Shown here one piece after another: positions 1-8,406 of a DNA stretch of 64,000 nt; position 1 is the stretch's first letter; every line of letters begins with the position of its first letter. The stretch spans positions 1,054,001 through 1,118,000 of the forward strand of contig NZ_JARNTX010000001.1 in assembly GCF_029433095.1 (NCBI RefSeq), given 5' to 3'. Below the pieces are notes generated by a model. That model searched no databases and was not told where the DNA came from. It saw only the letters and a program-made list of their open reading frames with translations. Position numbers and translations under genes: made by a program. The stretch is from Hymenobacter sp. YC55 (GTDB lineage Bacteria > Bacteroidota > Bacteroidia > Cytophagales > Hymenobacteraceae).

Positions 1-1286
1 CGGAACATCAGGAAGTCGCGGCTGCCGGGCTGGTACTGCAAGTCAGGGCGGAGCGGATCCAGAAACTTGGTGAGCGTCGGGAACAAGTTAGGCCGGTATA
101 AGCTGGGTACCATCACTTGGTAAGGTTTTTTGGCCCGTTGTGCCAGTGGCATTTCATAGCCCGGCAAGTAGATGGCCGTGTCGCCTAATTTAAGAGTTAC
201 CGATGGTTTCGACGTGTCGAAGAGGTTGGTGAACGTGCCGGGGTTGTTGCAGTAGTACACGGTTCGGTAGCTCTTTTGGTAGCGAGAATCGTTGACCCGG
301 TCCTTGAACACCGTTTCCAGCATGTACGTCGTGGGCCGGAAGCGCCGGAAGGGGCGGCCAATGGTCACGTCGCGCTTCATTCCGGCCTGAACATCGTATT
401 CCATCACGTAGTACAGGTGCGTCTCGTTGCCCACGCCATTGGTGGTAGGGTCGGAGGTGTACTGCGTCGCGAAAATCACTTCCTCGTTGATTTCCCCGGC
501 GCCCTGCTGAAATACACTCGCGTAGTCGGGCAGCAGCCGGTACGAGTAGTTCTTGATGACGTTTTGGGCGTACGTAGCGGCTTTCGTGTAGTCGTCGGAA
601 GCGGCGGCTACCGACGTGGCTTTGGTTAGGTACACCCGAGCCAGCAGGTGTTCACAGGCGCCTTTCGTTACCCGGCCGTATTCGGGAGTGGTGGCCGTCA
701 GATCGGGCAGCGCCGATTCCAGGTCCTGCACAATGGCCGCGTATACCTCTTTGGCCGGCGTCCGGGTGGCTTCCTTGTTGGCGGTTATGTTCTGGTTTAG
801 TACCAGCGGAATATCGCCGTACTGTTGCACCAACACAAAATAGTGGTGCGCCCGGAGCACTTTCACTTCCGCCACCCGCCGCTTTTTTACAGCTTCATCA
901 AGGCCCGTCACGTTCGGCGCTTGGTCGATAACGGCGTTGGCCGTGTTGATGCCGATATAAAAAGCATTCCACACATCAATGATGGGCTGCGTACGGCTGT
1001 CGAGCTGGGTGGTGTACTGGTTTATGTACTTGTAGGTGCCATCCGAACCGAACGTGTAGGTATCGGTGCCGAACACGGTCAAGTTCATGCCGTTTTCCCG
1101 GCCGTAGAAGTCACGCAATGACGAGTACACGGCGCGCACGCCAGCTTCGAAACCGGCCGGCGTGGTAATATATTCGGCGCCAACTTGCGACACCACTTTT
1201 TCGTCGAGTAAGTCTTTGCAGGCCGTGGAGGCCAGCGAGAGCAGAACGGCTGCTACTATGGATTTGCTGTATGCGAAGGTCTTCAT
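1..1286 (-). CDS. susD: RagB/SusD-family nutrient-binding outer membrane lipoprotein, 3' end cut by window edge
   Basis: I translated this by hand from the ATG at 1286; the frame stays open to base 1, so the C-terminus lies outside the window. The N-terminus is a short hydrophobic signal ending in a Ser-Thr-Ala-Cys lipobox, so the mature protein should be a surface lipoprotein. It is followed by the N-terminal SusD-type segment (CKDLLDEKVVSQVGAEYIT) and TPR-like helices with the usual LRAHHYFVLVQQYGDIPLVL stretch of this family. SusD proteins bind glycans at the cell surface and form a lid on a SusC transporter. It starts 33 bp downstream of the susC stop on the same strand, the usual susC-susD order, so the two are almost certainly co-transcribed. 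The glycan cannot be named from these two genes alone. Confidence 0.93.
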   Translation of the reverse strand, partial: MKTFAYSKSIVAAVLLSLASTACKDLLDEKVVSQVGAEYITTPAGFEAGVRAVYSSLRDFYGRENGMNLTVFGTDTYTFGSDGTYKYINQYTTQLDSRTQPIIDVWNAFYIGINTANAVIDQAPNVTGLDEAVKKRRVAEVKVLRAHHYFVLVQQYGDIPLVLNQNITANKEATRTPAKEVYAAIVQDLESALPDLTATTPEYGRVTKGACEHLLARVYLTKATSVAAASDDYTKAATYAQNVIKNYSYRLLPDYASVFQQGAGEINEEVIFATQYTSDPTTNGVGNETHLYYVMEYDVQAGMKRDVTIGRPFRRFRPTTYMLETVFKDRVNDSRYQKSYRTVYYCNNPGTFTNLFDTSKPSVTLKLGDTAIYLPGYEMPLAQRAKKPYQVMVPSLYRPNLFPTLTKFLDPLRPDLQYQPGSRDFLMF

Positions 1287-1319
1287 GTCGTTCTAATTGA
1301 GAGTGCGGGCCTGAGAACC

Positions 1320-4300
1320 TTAGAATTTGGCGTTGAGGCCGAACGTGATTTGCCGAACCGAGGGAATCTGGTTGTTATTGACCACATCCGAGGTTTCGGG
1401 GTCGATGCCTTTATACTTCGAGCGGTATTCGGCGAAGATGAACGGCTGCTGAATGCTGGTGTACAAGCGCAACCCGCTAAGCTTTAAGCGTTGCACAATG
1501 CCCTGCCCGACGTTGTAGCCGAAGTTGATGTTGCGCACCTTCACAAAGGAGCCATCAAAGTATTGCAGCGTGGTGTTGTAGATCGGGAACTCCTGGTCTT
1601 TGTTGGGGCGCGGGAAGTCGTTGGTGGGGTTGTTTGGCGTCCAGTAGTTGATGTCCAGGTTGTTGTAGCGGCCCGCCAAGTTGTTGTTGGTGGTGTGAAA
1701 GTCGCTGCGGATCATGTTGCCGATGCGGGCGTAGATAAAGAACGACAAGTCGAAGCCCTTGAACTCGAAGCGGTTGGTAACGCCGCCCGCCCACTTCGGT
1801 ATCGTGGAGCCCAGAATAATCCGATCGTTGACGGCGTCGATTTTGCCGTCGCCATTCTGGTCTTTGATCTTGATCTGCCCAACCCGCTGACCAAAAGAAG
1901 CCGCATCCGATTCCTCGCCTAGCTGCCAAATGCCAATCTTCTCGTAGTCGTAATACACCTGTAGCGGCTGACCGATAAAGCGCTGGTTGCCAATGTCACT
2001 GCTTTTGCCATTGAACAGCTCGATGATGGCTTCGCGGTTGCGCGTGTACTGCAAATCCGTCGACCACCGGAAGCCGCTAGCCGAGTTCACGTTGACGGTA
2101 GTTAGCGTCACTTCAACGCCGCGGTTGCGGGTGTGGCCTACGTTCTGGAGTACCCGATCAAAGCCGTTGGAAATAGGGAGCTGGTTGTATAGCAGTAAGT
2201 TGCGCGTATCTGCCTGATACGCTTCCACCGAACCAGAAAGGCGGCCGTTCCACATGATAAAGTCAATACCAACGTTGGCCGTGCTCGTGGTTTCCCACTT
2301 CAGGTCGTTGTTGGCAATGGTGCCTACCCGGTAGCCATAGGCCGGCGCCGTGCCAAACGCGTAACTGGTGCGGGCCAGCAAGCTCTGGGTTTGGTAAGGC
2401 GAGATACCCGTGTTGCCGATGGAGCCGTAGCTGCCGCGCAGTTTCAGCTGATCCAGGAAGGAAAGGTTGTCCAAGAAGGCCTCGTCGCTCAAGTTCCAGC
2501 CCACGGCCACGGAGGGGAAGAAACCGTACTTGTTGTTGGAGCCAAAGCGCGAAGAGCCGTCGTAGCGGCCCGTCAAGGTCAGCAGGTATTTCTCTTTGAA
2601 GTCATAGTTCACCCGGCCCATAAACGACTGCAACGTCCAGGTCTGTAGGTCGGTACCGGGCGCGTTGAACGAGCCGGCCTGCCCGAGGTTGTAGAACTCC
2701 TGCGACTCGGCCGACACGGCGTTTACATCAATGAAGCTGGTTTCGTAGTTGTCGCGCTGAACGGAATGCAGGGCCGTTATGCCCAGGTTGTGCACTGTGT
2801 TGAACACCTTGTTGTAGGTCAAGATGTTCTCGATGGTATAGTTGAAGCGCTGGCCGTTTTCGACGCGGGCCGTGGGGGCGCCATTGCGCCGGGCGTTGGT
2901 GAGGGTGCCGGTGAAACGACCAAACCGCTGGTTGGTGAAATCAGGACCGAAATTGATGCGGTACTTCAGCCCGTCCAGGATTTTCCACTCGCCATACACA
3001 CTGTTGAAAATGCGGACCGTTTTGGTTTCCGCAATGTTGGCACCCTTCACCACTTCCGACGCCGGATTGGAACGCAAGCCGTCGGGGGTAGGCAGGAAGA
3101 TGATGTTGCCTTGATCGTCGAAGGGCCGACCGAGCGGATTTTCCGACAGCGCCCCACCGAAGGGGTGGAAGCCCCGAACCACGTAGTTAGGGTTCGGGAA
3201 GCCATCAAAGGCCGGGTTGTTGATCGGACTGTCGGCGCCGTTGTTGATGCTGTACACCCCGAACGTGGAGGTACCTATTTTAATCCGGTCGTTGATTTGG
3301 TGGTCGAGGTTGACGCGGAACGTGTAGCGGGTGAAGTCGGTCCGTTTCAGGATGCCTTTTTCTTGGAAGAAGTTGCCGGAAACCGAAAACTGCGTTTTCT
3401 CGCTGCCGCCCTGCACGCCCACCTGATGGCTCTGAATGGAGCCGGTGCGCAACAGCAGTTTCTGGTAGTCGGTGCTGCGGCCTTGGGCAATGCCCTCAAG
3501 CTCCACGGCGGTGAAGGTTTTTTGGTCGGAAGTTGTTGGGTCGTTGTCGAGGTAAATGCCAGCCGTGCGGTACGCTTCCCGCTTGTATTCGGCAAATTCA
3601 GAGCCGTTCATCACGTCCACCTGGCCTAGTGCCTTCGAGAAACCCGCGTAGGCATCGTAGCTCACCACGGTTTTACCGGCTTTGCCGCGCTTGGTGGTCA
3701 CCAGCACCACGCCGTTGGCACCGCGCGAGCCGTAGATACCAGTAGCCGAAGCATCCTTGAGCACCTCCAAGGAGGCAATATCCTGCGGGTTGATGTCATC
3801 AATACCACCCGCAACGGGTATTCCGTCCACTACATACAGCGGGTCGTTGGAGGCATTGATGGAGCGGCGGCCCCGGATGCGGACCGTTACGCCGCCGCCC
3901 GGCTCACTGCCCGACTGAATTACGTCGACGCCCGCGGCGCGGCCTTGCAGCGCTTGGCGGGCGTTGGTAACGGGCAGCTCCGCTATTTCCTTGGACGTAA
4001 CCGAGGAAATGGCACCAGTGGTCTGGCTTTTCTTTTGGGTGCCGTAGCCCACCACTACCACGTCGGCTAGCGCCTGCGAATCTTCCTGCAGCGTAACGTT
4101 GATTTGCGTGCGACCAGAAATATTCACCGTCTGGGCCACCAAACCCACCGAGGAAATAACGAGCGCAGTACCTCCAGCGGGTACTTGCACCGTGTACTTA
4201 CCATCGGGGTCGGTGCTGGTGCCGGCAGTCGTGCCTTTCACCTGAATGGTGACACCCGGCAAGCCGGCCCCTTTGCTGTCAACTATGCGGCCACTTATTT

Positions 4301-4463
4301 GGGTTGTGCCTTGCTGTGCCCACGCCCCCGAGGCGAGACACAAGAGCAGTAGCAACAGCAGAAGAGGCACTCTGCGAATGGGAGGAGAGTAAAGTGCAGT
4401 CATAAAATGGTGGGGTGTGTGGAAGAATGAAGAAAAACTGTGGTTTGGCAATGTCCTAGTCAT
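1320..4463 (-). CDS. susC: SusC/RagA-family TonB-linked outer membrane transporter
   Basis: A 1047-residue protein of normal SusC length. The open frame begins at 4463, but an ATG at 4403 (residue 21) gives a cleaner signal peptide, a short charged segment then a poly-Leu core ending in SGAWAQ, and is my preferred start. Domains in order are a carboxypeptidase-D regulatory-like beta-sandwich (about residues 55-130, beginning TTQISGRIVDSKGAGLPGV), a TonB-box/plug region (VVVGYGTQKKSQTTGAI, plug to about 260) and a 22-strand barrel ending in an aromatic residue (GLNAKF). SusC proteins import SusD-captured oligosaccharides across the outer membrane using TonB energy. The susD gene follows 33 bp downstream. 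Two LacI-type palindromes lie about 100-200 bp upstream of the start, suggesting control by a LacI repressor rather than a SusR or ECF sigma system. Confidence 0.95.
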   Translation of the reverse strand: MTRTLPNHSFSSFFHTPHHFMTALYSPPIRRVPLLLLLLLLCLASGAWAQQGTTQISGRIVDSKGAGLPGVTIQVKGTTAGTSTDPDGKYTVQVPAGGTALVISSVGLVAQTVNISGRTQINVTLQEDSQALADVVVVGYGTQKKSQTTGAISSVTSKEIAELPVTNARQALQGRAAGVDVIQSGSEPGGGVTVRIRGRRSINASNDPLYVVDGIPVAGGIDDINPQDIASLEVLKDASATGIYGSRGANGVVLVTTKRGKAGKTVVSYDAYAGFSKALGQVDVMNGSEFAEYKREAYRTAGIYLDNDPTTSDQKTFTAVELEGIAQGRSTDYQKLLLRTGSIQSHQVGVQGGSEKTQFSVSGNFFQEKGILKRTDFTRYTFRVNLDHQINDRIKIGTSTFGVYSINNGADSPINNPAFDGFPNPNYVVRGFHPFGGALSENPLGRPFDDQGNIIFLPTPDGLRSNPASEVVKGANIAETKTVRIFNSVYGEWKILDGLKYRINFGPDFTNQRFGRFTGTLTNARRNGAPTARVENGQRFNYTIENILTYNKVFNTVHNLGITALHSVQRDNYETSFIDVNAVSAESQEFYNLGQAGSFNAPGTDLQTWTLQSFMGRVNYDFKEKYLLTLTGRYDGSSRFGSNNKYGFFPSVAVGWNLSDEAFLDNLSFLDQLKLRGSYGSIGNTGISPYQTQSLLARTSYAFGTAPAYGYRVGTIANNDLKWETTSTANVGIDFIMWNGRLSGSVEAYQADTRNLLLYNQLPISNGFDRVLQNVGHTRNRGVEVTLTTVNVNSASGFRWSTDLQYTRNREAIIELFNGKSSDIGNQRFIGQPLQVYYDYEKIGIWQLGEESDAASFGQRVGQIKIKDQNGDGKIDAVNDRIILGSTIPKWAGGVTNRFEFKGFDLSFFIYARIGNMIRSDFHTTNNNLAGRYNNLDINYWTPNNPTNDFPRPNKDQEFPIYNTTLQYFDGSFVKVRNINFGYNVGQGIVQRLKLSGLRLYTSIQQPFIFAEYRSKYKGIDPETSDVVNNNQIPSVRQITFGLNAKF

Positions 4464-4564
4464 GCTTCCAGTAGGAGCTTGCTATCTAGAGGCGCAACTC
4501 TAGTAGGTATCGCTAAGCTAGAGGCAAACAGTATCAGGTAGATAGCTTAACCGGGTCTTTAGTT

Positions 4565-4580
4565 ACGCAAACGTTTTCGG
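4565..4580. promoter_or_regulatory. LacI-type operator candidate upstream of susC (site 1)
   Basis: ACGCAAACGTTTTCGG contains the perfect 8-bp palindrome AAACGTTT with the central CG step typical of LacI/CcpA-type operators. Its centre (4572/4573) lies about 170 bp before the preferred susC start. The assignment is by motif shape only. Confidence 0.45.
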
Positions 4581-4584
4581 AAAA

Positions 4585-4598
4585 TGCAATCGATAGCA
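4585..4598. promoter_or_regulatory. LacI-type operator candidate upstream of susC (site 2)
   Basis: TGCAATCGATAGCA is an imperfect palindrome around ATCGAT, centred 19 bp from site 1 and so nearly on the same helix face. It resembles the GCAATCGTTTGC site just upstream of the GH31 gene at 26979. Confidence 0.4.
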
Positions 4599-5023
4599 TA
4601 AGCGCACTCCGGTATTGTTGGCAATTCAACTAGGAGAAACAGCAGGCAGTAAGCGTACTTCGGCTATAAAGTGCCGATAGTAAAGCAGTAGCAGATAGCG
4701 CATACTGCAGAGGAGCAAAAGCGAAAGGAGTTGCTATCGGTGGTTATATTAAATATATGGCTTACTGTAACTCTCCTGTACTCTCCCGAATGCTAATTTT
4801 TGCTTAAGAAATACAGCGTCGTTGGAATATTGGAATAGAGGAACTGAAGTGCCAGGTATACTTAAAGTAATGAGTAGTATTACCAAGCGGCAGCAAATAC
4901 CGGTATCTACAGGATGCTCAGTACTTGCTAATTAGTGAACTTGATTACGAGTGCGAGGCGGCAGTATTTTAGGGCAAGCCTTGCCGCAACCGCTACGCAT
5001 CCACCTGCTTATTGTCCTCGGTC

Positions 5024-6028
5024 ATGAACTGTGGTGTTCTTCTTGCCTTTGTGCTATGGCTGCTCCCGGCCGATAGAACCCCGCTGCGGCCTTTTCAGCT
5101 TAGTGGCTACGCGCAGGGAACCACGTATTCCATCACCTACTACGCCCCCGACAGCCTCGTTACAAGCGCAGAAATAAGGCGTCAGCTAGCCGAAATTGAT
5201 GCATCCCTGTCGCTCTATCAGCCCAACTCGCTGATCAATCAATTCAATCAATCAGGTACTGGAGTGGTGGCCGACCGGCATATGCGGGTAGTGGTTGGTA
5301 AAGCGCTGGAAGTGTACCGGCAGACCGACGGCTTGTTTGATGCCACCGTGCAGCCGCTGGTGCAGGCGTGGGGTTTCGGCACTCGCCCCACCGAAACCGC
5401 TCCATCGGCGGCCGTCATCCAAGCGATTCTGCCAGCTATTGGCTCCGATAAAATTCAGTTGCGCGGCGACTCTCTGCTAAAAAAGGTAGCGGCGGTGCAC
5501 CTCGACTTAAATGGTATTGCTCAAGGCTACACCGTGGACGTGCTAGCTTCCTTATTGGAGCGCAAACGCATCCGCAATTACTTAGTGGAGCTTGGGGGCG
5601 AAATCAGGGTGCGCGGGCGCAAACAGCCGAGCGGGGACCTGATGCGCATTGGCATTGAGCGGCCCGATAGCAGCGGCTGGCAGCTGCCGGGCATGCAGCA
5701 AGTCATTGAGTTAAGCGCCGGTGGAGTGACTACCTCCGGTAATTATCGTAAATTCAAGCAGGAAGGAGCCGTGCGCAACGCTCACCTCATCGACCCGAAA
5801 AGCGGCTACCCATTTCGGAACGAAATGATCAGCGTAACGGTAGTAGCGCCAGACGCTATGACGGCCGACGCTTACGATAATGCGCTGATGGGCATGGGCT
5901 TGTCGAAAGCATTAGCATTTTTGCGTACGCACCGCGACCTTCAAGCCTACTTCATTTATCAGCGCCCCAACGGCACGGTAGCCGATACTGCCTCCCAAGG
6001 ATTCCAACGATTATTCTCCCACCCATGA
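5024..6028 (+). CDS. apbE: FAD:protein FMN transferase (ApbE family)
   Basis: ApbE enzymes attach FMN from FAD to a threonine of target flavoproteins outside the cytoplasmic membrane and need Mg2+. The frame opens with a TTG at 5012, but the ATG at 5024 directly precedes a hydrophobic segment (LLAFVLWLL) that acts as signal or anchor, so I choose it (334 aa, normal length). Family motifs are visible in order: GYAQGTTYSITYY near the N-terminus, LDLNGIAQGYTVD (FAD-binding loop, usually LGGIAKG), LVELGGEIRVRG, GGVTTSGNYRKF, HLIDPKSGYP and the metal-binding TADAYDNALMGMG. The stop overlaps the start of the next gene by 4 bp (ATGA), so the two are translationally coupled. No typical ApbE partner (NqrC, RnfG or an FMN-binding domain protein) is adjacent, so its client is unknown. 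Confidence 0.9.
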   Translation: MNCGVLLAFVLWLLPADRTPLRPFQLSGYAQGTTYSITYYAPDSLVTSAEIRRQLAEIDASLSLYQPNSLINQFNQSGTGVVADRHMRVVVGKALEVYRQTDGLFDATVQPLVQAWGFGTRPTETAPSAAVIQAILPAIGSDKIQLRGDSLLKKVAAVHLDLNGIAQGYTVDVLASLLERKRIRNYLVELGGEIRVRGRKQPSGDLMRIGIERPDSSGWQLPGMQQVIELSAGGVTTSGNYRKFKQEGAVRNAHLIDPKSGYPFRNEMISVTVVAPDAMTADAYDNALMGMGLSKALAFLRTHRDLQAYFIYQRPNGTVADTASQGFQRLFSHP

Positions 6029-7242
6029 TCCACCTTCCCAGACGAGAATTTTTGAAGTCAACTGGCCTCCTGACTGGCGGCCTGCTGCTAGGCACCCAGT
6101 TAGGAGAAGCTTTTGCCGCGCCCGTGGCTGCCGATAAATTAAGAATTGGCATTATCGGCTGCGGCGACCGGGGCACTGGTCTACTTAAGATTTTGCAGGA
6201 GCTGCCTGATAAGTACGAAGTAGTGGCCCTATGCGACGAACTGCCATTTCGCCTGCGCGATGCGCAAAAAATAGGCTCGGCCAACAAAGCCAAAACCTAC
6301 GCCGACTACCGTGCGCTCCTGGATTCGCGCAACGTGGATGCCGTCATTATTTCGGTGCCGCTGAACATGCACTATGCTGTGGCCAAAGCCGCGCTACTGG
6401 CCGGCAAGCAGGTGTACCTGGAAAAGACGATGACCCACAACATCGAGCAGGCGACGGAACTGGTGACAATCGCGCAGCAGCGCCCCAACCAGATTCTGCA
6501 AGTTGGGCATCAGTACCGCTACTCGCCGCTGTACTACCGTGTCAAGGAAATGATAGACCAGGGGTACTTGGGAAAAGTAACGCAGATTGATTGCCGCTGG
6601 GACCGGAACGGCAGCTGGCGGCGGCCGGTGCCCGAGCCGAGCCTAGAGCGCAAAATCAACTGGCGCATGTACCGCGAGTATTCCGGGGGGCTGGCCGCCG
6701 AACTGCTTTCCCACCAGATCGACTTCATCCACTGGGCCTTCAACACGTACCCGGATGAAATCTTCGGTACCGGCGGCATCGACTACTACAAGGACGGCCG
6801 CGAAACGTACGACAACGTGCAAGTGATGGTGCGCTATGCCCGTGAAGGCATGGTCGGCAACTTTGGCGCCACTTGTGGCAACGCCCGCGACGGGTATCTG
6901 TTCAAGCTCAAAGGCACCAAGGGCACTATTTCGCTGCTCATTGACCAAGGCATCTATTATCCGGAAAAGGAGACGCTGAAGCAGTACGGCACCGTGGACG
7001 GTGTAACGGGCGCCACCAAAATCACCTGGGACAAGAACGGTGGTATCCCCATCACCACCGAGCCGCTGAAAGATGGGTCTTGGTACGCGCTGAACGAGTT
7101 TCACAAGGCCGTACATGAGAAAAAGCTGCCCGATTCCAACGTCTTTACGGGCGCGCGGGTGGCCTGCGCGGTGTACATGGCCAATCAAGCCATCTACAAC
7201 CACACCATCGAGAAGTGGCGGCCCGAGTTTAATTTCAGCTAA
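6025..7242 (+). CDS. Tat-exported Gfo/Idh/MocA-family oxidoreductase
   Basis: A 405-residue NAD(P)-dependent sugar or cyclitol dehydrogenase. The N-terminus carries a twin-arginine signal (RREFLKSTG, then a Gly/Leu-rich core), so the folded, cofactor-loaded enzyme should be exported to the periplasm. A Rossmann fold follows (LRIGIIGCGDRGTG at about residues 39-52), with the family Lys in YLEKTMTHN (usually EKP) and the C-terminal alpha/beta domain beginning near residue 160. Tat-targeted members are common in Bacteroidota and Planctomycetota, several linked to glycan or keto-sugar metabolism; the substrate here is not predictable. It overlaps apbE by 4 bp, which is an unusual partner, since this enzyme class uses a nicotinamide cofactor and not covalent FMN. 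Confidence 0.88.
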   Translation: MIHLPRREFLKSTGLLTGGLLLGTQLGEAFAAPVAADKLRIGIIGCGDRGTGLLKILQELPDKYEVVALCDELPFRLRDAQKIGSANKAKTYADYRALLDSRNVDAVIISVPLNMHYAVAKAALLAGKQVYLEKTMTHNIEQATELVTIAQQRPNQILQVGHQYRYSPLYYRVKEMIDQGYLGKVTQIDCRWDRNGSWRRPVPEPSLERKINWRMYREYSGGLAAELLSHQIDFIHWAFNTYPDEIFGTGGIDYYKDGRETYDNVQVMVRYAREGMVGNFGATCGNARDGYLFKLKGTKGTISLLIDQGIYYPEKETLKQYGTVDGVTGATKITWDKNGGIPITTEPLKDGSWYALNEFHKAVHEKKLPDSNVFTGARVACAVYMANQAIYNHTIEKWRPEFNFS

Positions 7243-7323
7243 CCGGCAGCGAATCACTCTAGTACGCTCAGTTTTGTCATAACGATGACCCGTGTAGCAT
7301 CCTTGTTTGCTGCTCGCGGGCTC

Positions 7324-7349
7324 GTTATGTATAATTTATACTTCATAAC
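7324..7349. promoter_or_regulatory. Inverted repeat in front of LacI-family gene
   Basis: GTTAT at 7324-7328 and ATAAC at 7345-7349 flank the inner near-palindrome GTATAATTTATAC (7329-7341). The element ends 7 bp before the ATG at 7357, a position suited to autoregulation. It lacks the central CG of classical LacI sites, so it could equally be promoter DNA that happens to be symmetric. Confidence 0.4.
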
Positions 7350-7356
7350 TTGAGTT

Positions 7357-8400
7357 ATGAAACCCGTTAACCTCAAACGCTTAGCCGAGGAACTTAACCT
7401 TTCCGTTGCCACAGTTTCACGGGCACTCAACGATCGGTACGACATCTCGCAGCCCACCAAAGACCGGGTGCGGGAGTTGGCTAGAAAGCTTAACTACGAG
7501 CCCAACCCCTACGCCAGCGGCTTGCGTCGGCAGAAAAGCAAAACCATTGGGGTGGTTATTCCGGAGGTGGCCAACCATTTCTTTTCGTTGGTAATTAACG
7601 GAATAGAAGAAGTAGCCCGTGCCAACGACTACCACGTACTGATTTATTTAACGCACGAAGACTACGAGCGTGAGGTATCGGTGGCGCGCCTATTGGCCAG
7701 CGGCCGGGTGGAGGGCATCATGATATCGGTGGCCAGCGGCAGCCAGGACTACAGCCACCTTGATTCGTTGCAGGAAAAGGGTATACCGCTGGTTTTCTTC
7801 GACCGGGTGCACGAAGAAATAGCCACCGCCAACGTGACAACCAACGACTATGAGAGCAGCTACGAAGCCACGCGCCACTTGCTCGATACTGGTTGTCGGA
7901 CTGTTGCTCACCTAAATCTTTCCAAAAGTTTATCCATTGGGAAGCGTCGGTTGCAAGGCTACAAGGATGCTCTGCAGGCCAACGGCATTGCGTACGACGA
8001 AGAACTGGTGGTGCACGCGCAGGCAAACAAGGCGCAGGACATCCAAACCATTCAGGAGCTGCTGTTAAAGCGCCCCGACATAGATGGGTTTTTTGCCTCC
8101 GTTGAGAGCTTGGCTATGTGCTGCTACGAGGCCTGCCGCAACCTCAACCTATCTATTCCGAACGACATCAAGGTTATTGGCTTTTCCAATCTGGAAACGG
8201 CATCGTTGCTGGACCCGCCCCTCACCACCGTGACGCAGCCAGCGTATGACATCGGGAAAGAGGCTGCCAAAATCTTGTTCCGCGCCATTACCAAGAACAT
8301 TCCTGTAGCCGCAAGTCAGAGCATGGAGCTCAAATCGGAGTTGATTGTCAGGGGCTCAACTGCTGCATCAGTGGATTTGGTTGCGGCAAAGGCCCATTAA
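7357..8400 (+). CDS. LacI-family transcriptional regulator
   Basis: A 347-residue regulator of standard size. The N-terminal helix-turn-helix is clear (LKRLAEELNLSVATVSRALN, about residues 6-25), followed by the hinge helix region (KLNYEPNPYASGLRR) that inserts into the minor groove. The periplasmic-binding-protein-like effector domain begins at KTIGVVIPEVANHFFS near residue 60 and contains the VFFDRV and FDGFF-like strands expected. It should bind a sugar or sugar phosphate. The ATG at 7357 is well placed against the HTH. It follows the Gfo/Idh gene by 114 bp on the same strand and converges with the MFS gene, with only 6 bp between their stop codons and no visible terminator. Which operator it reads is unknown; the susC-upstream sites are one possibility. 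Confidence 0.93.
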   Translation: MKPVNLKRLAEELNLSVATVSRALNDRYDISQPTKDRVRELARKLNYEPNPYASGLRRQKSKTIGVVIPEVANHFFSLVINGIEEVARANDYHVLIYLTHEDYEREVSVARLLASGRVEGIMISVASGSQDYSHLDSLQEKGIPLVFFDRVHEEIATANVTTNDYESSYEATRHLLDTGCRTVAHLNLSKSLSIGKRRLQGYKDALQANGIAYDEELVVHAQANKAQDIQTIQELLLKRPDIDGFFASVESLAMCCYEACRNLNLSIPNDIKVIGFSNLETASLLDPPLTTVTQPAYDIGKEAAKILFRAITKNIPVAASQSMELKSELIVRGSTAASVDLVAAKAH

Positions 8401-8406
8401 GAGTTG

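Larger units (their letters stand above)
4464..5011. other. Long intergenic region between divergent susC and apbE
   Basis: This 548-bp stretch is AT-richer than its flanks and has no convincing ORF. It should hold the susC promoter (minus strand) and the apbE promoter (plus strand). Two LacI-like palindromes at 4565-4598 are the only structured signals I found; no clear TTG / TAnnTTTG pair could be fixed for susC. Confidence 0.6.

Noticed and set aside
2766..3629. 287-codon plus-strand ORF inside susC
   Set aside because: It is antisense to a complete, well-supported susC, and its translation has no domain or signal; long antisense frames are expected in GC-rich genes.
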